Source: Bacteroidales bacterium UBA4893 (GTDB taxonomy: Bacteria > Bacteroidota > Bacteroidia > Bacteroidales > P3). From it: a stretch of 64,000 bases of DNA. This document shows positions 61,451 through 64,000 of this stretch, piece after piece. The position numbers were made by a program, and so were the translations under genes. The notes beneath the pieces were generated by a model. It was not told the origin of the DNA, did not search any database, and was given only the letters and a program-made list of their open reading frames with translations. Position 1 is the first letter of the stretch, and the number at the start of each line of letters is the position of its first letter. The DNA lies in contig DHCV01000026.1 in assembly GCA_002399025.1 (NCBI GenBank), forward strand, positions 123,740 to 187,739, read 5' to 3'.

Positions 61451-61535
61451 GGAAAGTTGGCAGAGTGGTCGATTGCGGCGGTCTTGAAAACCGTTGACTG
61501 TAACAGGTCCGGGGGTTCGAATCCCTCACTTTCCG
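61451..61535 (+). tRNA. tRNA-Ser (anticodon UGA)
   Basis: An 85-base cloverleaf. Acceptor stem GGAAAGT (61451-61457) pairs with ACTTTCC (61528-61534), with discriminator G61535. The anticodon loop CTTGAAA (61483-61489) gives anticodon TGA. A long variable arm and T-loop GGTTCGAATCC are typical of serine tRNA. CCA is not encoded. A T-rich tail at 61570-61580 may terminate it. Confidence 0.96.
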
Positions 61536-61740
61536 CAAACTAAAAAGGACTTTGATTATATCTAATTAAGGTCTTTTTTTCTTTTAAACTTATCCACTAA
61601 AAATTCCATCTAAAAATTATCCATTAATTATTATCAATTTATTATCAATTTGAGGATATATATATTTGCATCTAATACTTAATCATAATTTCCATAATAT
61701 ACTTTCACTCACTCTAAATAATAGAAGTTAATAATCAAAA

Positions 61741-61803
61741 ATTAAAACTTGATTTCAGTAAATTAAAACTTGATTTCAATAAAATGAAACAAGGAGTTAG
61801 TAA
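61741..61803. repeat. Three-unit 21-base-period array, shared word
   Basis: Units start at 61741, 61762 and 61783, each exactly 21 bases. The first two differ at one base and begin ATTAAAAC. It is in the 329-base gap between tRNA-Ser and the convergent M28 peptidase gene, where no ORF is seen. Confidence 0.88.
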
Positions 61804-61864
61804 ATAGGAATAAGGATAAAATTTATTTGAATAAAGTCTTACTTGTTAAATAATATACAAATAA

Positions 61865-63082
61865 TTAAAGCGAAGTGATTAGTTTTGCAATGTAAATAGC
61901 ACATTCAGCTACTCTTTCATAATTAACAATACTAAGGTTATCTTTTGGTGTGTGAGTTATTTCTTGACAGTTCATATTTTCAATAAACATCTGAGAACTT
62001 ACTGCAATTGCTGGAACCCCTTGTTGAATAAAAAGACTATGGTCTCCTTGATACCAAGGTAATCCTTCAACAATTTCTTCTGTATCACTAATCAACTCAT
62101 TAAATTTTTTCTGAACAAATTCAGGAAGCTCAAAAGGAGAAAAACAAGAAATACCTTCATTATATCCTGCACCATCAATATTTATATTAAAATAAATGTT
62201 GCTAAACTTATCTACATTTTGCTCAATAAACTTTACTTGACCTGGTGCACCATAATAGTCTTCACCATTGAAAACTACTAATTCAACGGAATAGTTTGAG
62301 TGATAGTCTTTCAATAATTCTGCTAAAAGTAATAGAACTGTAACTCCTGTACCATTATCAATTGCTCCTGGAGTTCCTATCTTTGTGTCGATATGGGCTG
62401 TAATGACAATACGTTTCTTAGTGTTATTCTTTTCATTTTTAGCAATTACATTATATGCTGTTTCCGATATGCGTTCAGCTTGAGAAATCAATTCTATTTC
62501 TTGTCCAACACATGCTAATAGTTTTTCTCCTTCAGTATCCTTCATAAAAACAGAAGGAATATTGAAATCACCATCTTCAAATAAAGGGAAAGGATAAACA
62601 CCTCCTGCTGTAGCAGAATCTCTTTCTGTTGCACTAATTAATGCTTTAGGATTACCTTTTTCTAATAAAGATATTATATGTTGGTGCTCCTCAGGATTCC
62701 AAAAAGGAAAGTTTTTAGGTGCAATTTGTTGAGATGCAATTTCGCCGTAAAGAAGTACAATTTTACTCTCCAAATTTTCTTTTTCTAATTGAGCTATGGA
62801 ATTAATAGCAATCAATTCTCCTTTTGCTGAGCATCCTAATGAGTAGTGAGAAGAAAAGACTTCAAATGCTTTTCCATTACATGTAAGTGATGCTCCATTG
62901 GTTTTCCAATCAATAACATTTAGTTCTGTTGATTCTGTTAACCAACCAATTTCTTCTAATTCACTCTTTGTGTAGGATGTTGCCTTTCGGTTTTGAAGAC
63001 TACCGACTCTGCGTTCACCAATTTCATCGCATAATACTTGCAGATGTTTTTTTGCTTTTTCTGTTAGAATTTCTTTGTTCAT
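61865..63082 (-). CDS. M28-family zinc aminopeptidase
   Basis: The 405-residue cytoplasmic protein (no signal peptide) has the M28 metal ligands in order: His in ITAHIDTK, bridging Asp in PGAIDNGTG, the catalytic Glu pair region in VFNGEDYYGAPG, Asp in NINIDGAGYN, and the last His in EITHTPKDN. A PA-like insert lies between about 90 and 190. It probably degrades peptides, supplying amino acids to the fermentation pathways. Lack of a signal peptide is unusual for M28 enzymes, many of which are secreted. Confidence 0.88.
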   Translation of the reverse strand: MNKEILTEKAKKHLQVLCDEIGERRVGSLQNRKATSYTKSELEEIGWLTESTELNVIDWKTNGASLTCNGKAFEVFSSHYSLGCSAKGELIAINSIAQLEKENLESKIVLLYGEIASQQIAPKNFPFWNPEEHQHIISLLEKGNPKALISATERDSATAGGVYPFPLFEDGDFNIPSVFMKDTEGEKLLACVGQEIELISQAERISETAYNVIAKNEKNNTKKRIVITAHIDTKIGTPGAIDNGTGVTVLLLLAELLKDYHSNYSVELVVFNGEDYYGAPGQVKFIEQNVDKFSNIYFNINIDGAGYNEGISCFSPFELPEFVQKKFNELISDTEEIVEGLPWYQGDHSLFIQQGVPAIAVSSQMFIENMNCQEITHTPKDNLSIVNYERVAECAIYIAKLITSL

Positions 63083-63109
63083 GTTTTAAAATTTTTATTT
63101 ATGAAAGTG

Positions 63110-63117
63110 CAAAAATA
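63110..63117 (-). promoter_or_regulatory. -7 box for the M28 peptidase gene
   Basis: Minus strand TATTTTTG, about 28 bases before the ATG. Confidence 0.5.
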
Positions 63118-63316
63118 GAATATCAATGAGATTTAAAATTGTAGAAAAAGAACATTTTATTCTTTTAATAATACATATCAAGAAGGCAATAGAACAATTT
63201 ATATCTCAATAATTCATGAACCTCCCATAAGGTTGAAAATTTCCTACAAAGATATAAATTTTTAATAATCGTGTTTAAAAAATATTGAAAAGTATTGATT
63301 GTTTTTAAATATAAAC

Positions 63317-63324
63317 TATATTTG
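63317..63324 (+). promoter_or_regulatory. Promoter of the DUF1761 gene
   Basis: TTG (63295-63297), 19 bases, then TATATTTG: a full Bacteroidota -33/-7 pair, 27 bases before the ATG at 63351. Confidence 0.6.
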
Positions 63325-63350
63325 CAGTTGTAATTTAAAAATAATTTAAT

Positions 63351-63794
63351 ATGGAAACTTCTTGTATAAACGAATGTCCTTTTGAAGCAATTTCATGGTT
63401 ATGGTATGTTATTGCTGTTATAGTATCCTTTTTTATAGGAGCACTTTGGTATGGTGTTTTATTCCCAAAAACATGGATGAAAGCCGTAAGGTATGAATGC
63501 GCTTGTAAAGCTGATGTAGCTAATGGTGAAAGATGCACCTGTAAAAGAAGTGCAAATATAGTAATCTTTCTAATTCAAATAATTTCAACTGCACTACTCG
63601 TTTTCATGTACTTTATTCTAACATCAATAGACATAAGGCTATCCATAGTTGCAATTATTGCAGTAAGTGCATGGATGATGTCAACCCTAAAATTTCAAAT
63701 TGCAGATTGGAATCGTTATTTCAGATTAGTTGGTATTGATATTAGCTATTTTGTTATAGTATCAATAGTTGCAACAGTATTTTCATTGTTTTAA
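63351..63794 (+). CDS. DUF1761 membrane protein
   Basis: The 147-residue protein has four hydrophobic segments and FIGALWYGVLFPKTWMKAV near the N-terminus, the DUF1761 hallmark region. It carries an unusual cysteine-rich insert (ECACKADVANGERCTCKRS) between the first two helices, which could bind a metal. Function unknown. It is followed after 11 bases by a partial ORF on the same strand. Confidence 0.7.
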   Translation: METSCINECPFEAISWLWYVIAVIVSFFIGALWYGVLFPKTWMKAVRYECACKADVANGERCTCKRSANIVIFLIQIISTALLVFMYFILTSIDIRLSIVAIIAVSAWMMSTLKFQIADWNRYFRLVGIDISYFVIVSIVATVFSLF

Positions 63795-63805
63795 TAATCA
63801 GTAAT

Positions 63806-64000
63806 ATGTTTTCAAAAGGAAAAAGAATTAATGATCAACTAAACCTTAGAGCACCTAAATTAGTTGAAAGAACTATTAGAAAAGCAGCTGTAGCAAGTGC
63901 TTATGGCGATTATTCAAAGATAGATTATTCTTCATTATGGAACAAACTCTGGCCCTTCATTAAACAAAATAAACTCTTTAGGGCACTTCTAATAATTACC
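63806..64000 (+). CDS. Partial ORF of unknown function at the right edge
   Basis: Opens at ATG 63806 (MFSKGKRINDQLNLRAPKLV) and is still open after 65 codons at the window end. The start is basic and the visible part is soluble-looking. No family recognised. Close spacing to the DUF1761 gene suggests co-transcription. Confidence 0.5.
   Translation, partial: MFSKGKRINDQLNLRAPKLVERTIRKAAVASAYGDYSKIDYSSLWNKLWPFIKQNKLFRALLIIT

Noticed and set aside
61329..61538. 69-residue ORF on the minus strand beginning MRKVRDSNPRTCYSQR
   Set aside because: It is antisense to tRNA-Ser(UGA). The opening residues are the classic mistranslation of a tRNA gene.

Overview
The window looks like a chromosomal piece of an anaerobic, fermentative Bacteroidota, most likely of the order Bacteroidales. 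The evidence is high A+T throughout, a TAnnTTTG-type -7 box in front of most transcription units, a type IX secretion (T9SS) sorting domain at 45887-48421, DUF4199 proteins, a Bacteroidota-style PNGase F homologue, [FeFe]-hydrogenase maturation (HydG) and a lysine-to-butyrate gene set. All assignments come from reading the sequence and recalling families; no database search was possible.

Left edge (1-5.5 kb): two very A+T-rich minus-strand genes form the start of a phage-defence operon. A PAPS-reductase/ferredoxin protein (brxP-like) is followed after 9 bases by a large P-loop ATPase (brxC/pglY-like) that runs off the window. The pair best fits BREX type 4. An approximately 1-kb repeat-rich gap (5.5-6.5 kb) separates it from a catalase. 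8-15 kb is housekeeping: a dihydrouridine synthase with a tiny upstream membrane protein, cytidine deaminase, a universal stress protein, an SDR, RecR, a sodium:solute symporter and NhaA. Two phage-type single genes (KilA-N at 14.2 kb, RhuM at 16.4 kb) are each bracketed by direct repeats and look inserted. 17.9-19.7 kb holds hydG with its TM1266-type regulator gene.

20-34 kb: a CPBP membrane protease, a DUF4838 secreted protein, a DUF4199/DUF4199/glycosyltransferase/gmhA/gmhB-like/MORN operon, a solitary M6-propeptide-like ORF, dapD, a PNGase F homologue, and a DUF438-hemerythrin-PAS/DUF1858 pair.

34.5-43.2 kb (minus strand): a fermentation island in three modules. These are kamDE (B12-dependent lysine 5,6-aminomutase) plus one CoA-transferase subunit; thiolase, MaoC hydratase and SDR reductase; and bcd-etfBA. 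Together they carry amino-acid and acetyl-CoA carbon to butyryl-CoA, apparently through an (R)-3-hydroxybutyryl-CoA route. A FecBCD/BtuFCD-type ABC transporter at 49.4-52.1 kb could supply the B12 that KamDE needs. The right end has SulP, aquaporin, a 1403-residue dehydratase-activase-like protein with a TetR regulator, a deoxyhypusine-synthase homologue, tRNA-Ser(UGA), an M28 peptidase and a DUF1761 protein.

The most unusual non-coding signal is a set of intergenic arrays with a strict 21- or 22-base period. One 21-base word recurs at four loci (34.2, 44.3, 54.8 and 61.7 kb). Three other loci (22.2, 34.3 and 40.0 kb) have their own private word with the same period. These arrays are not CRISPR and are not explained by the genes.
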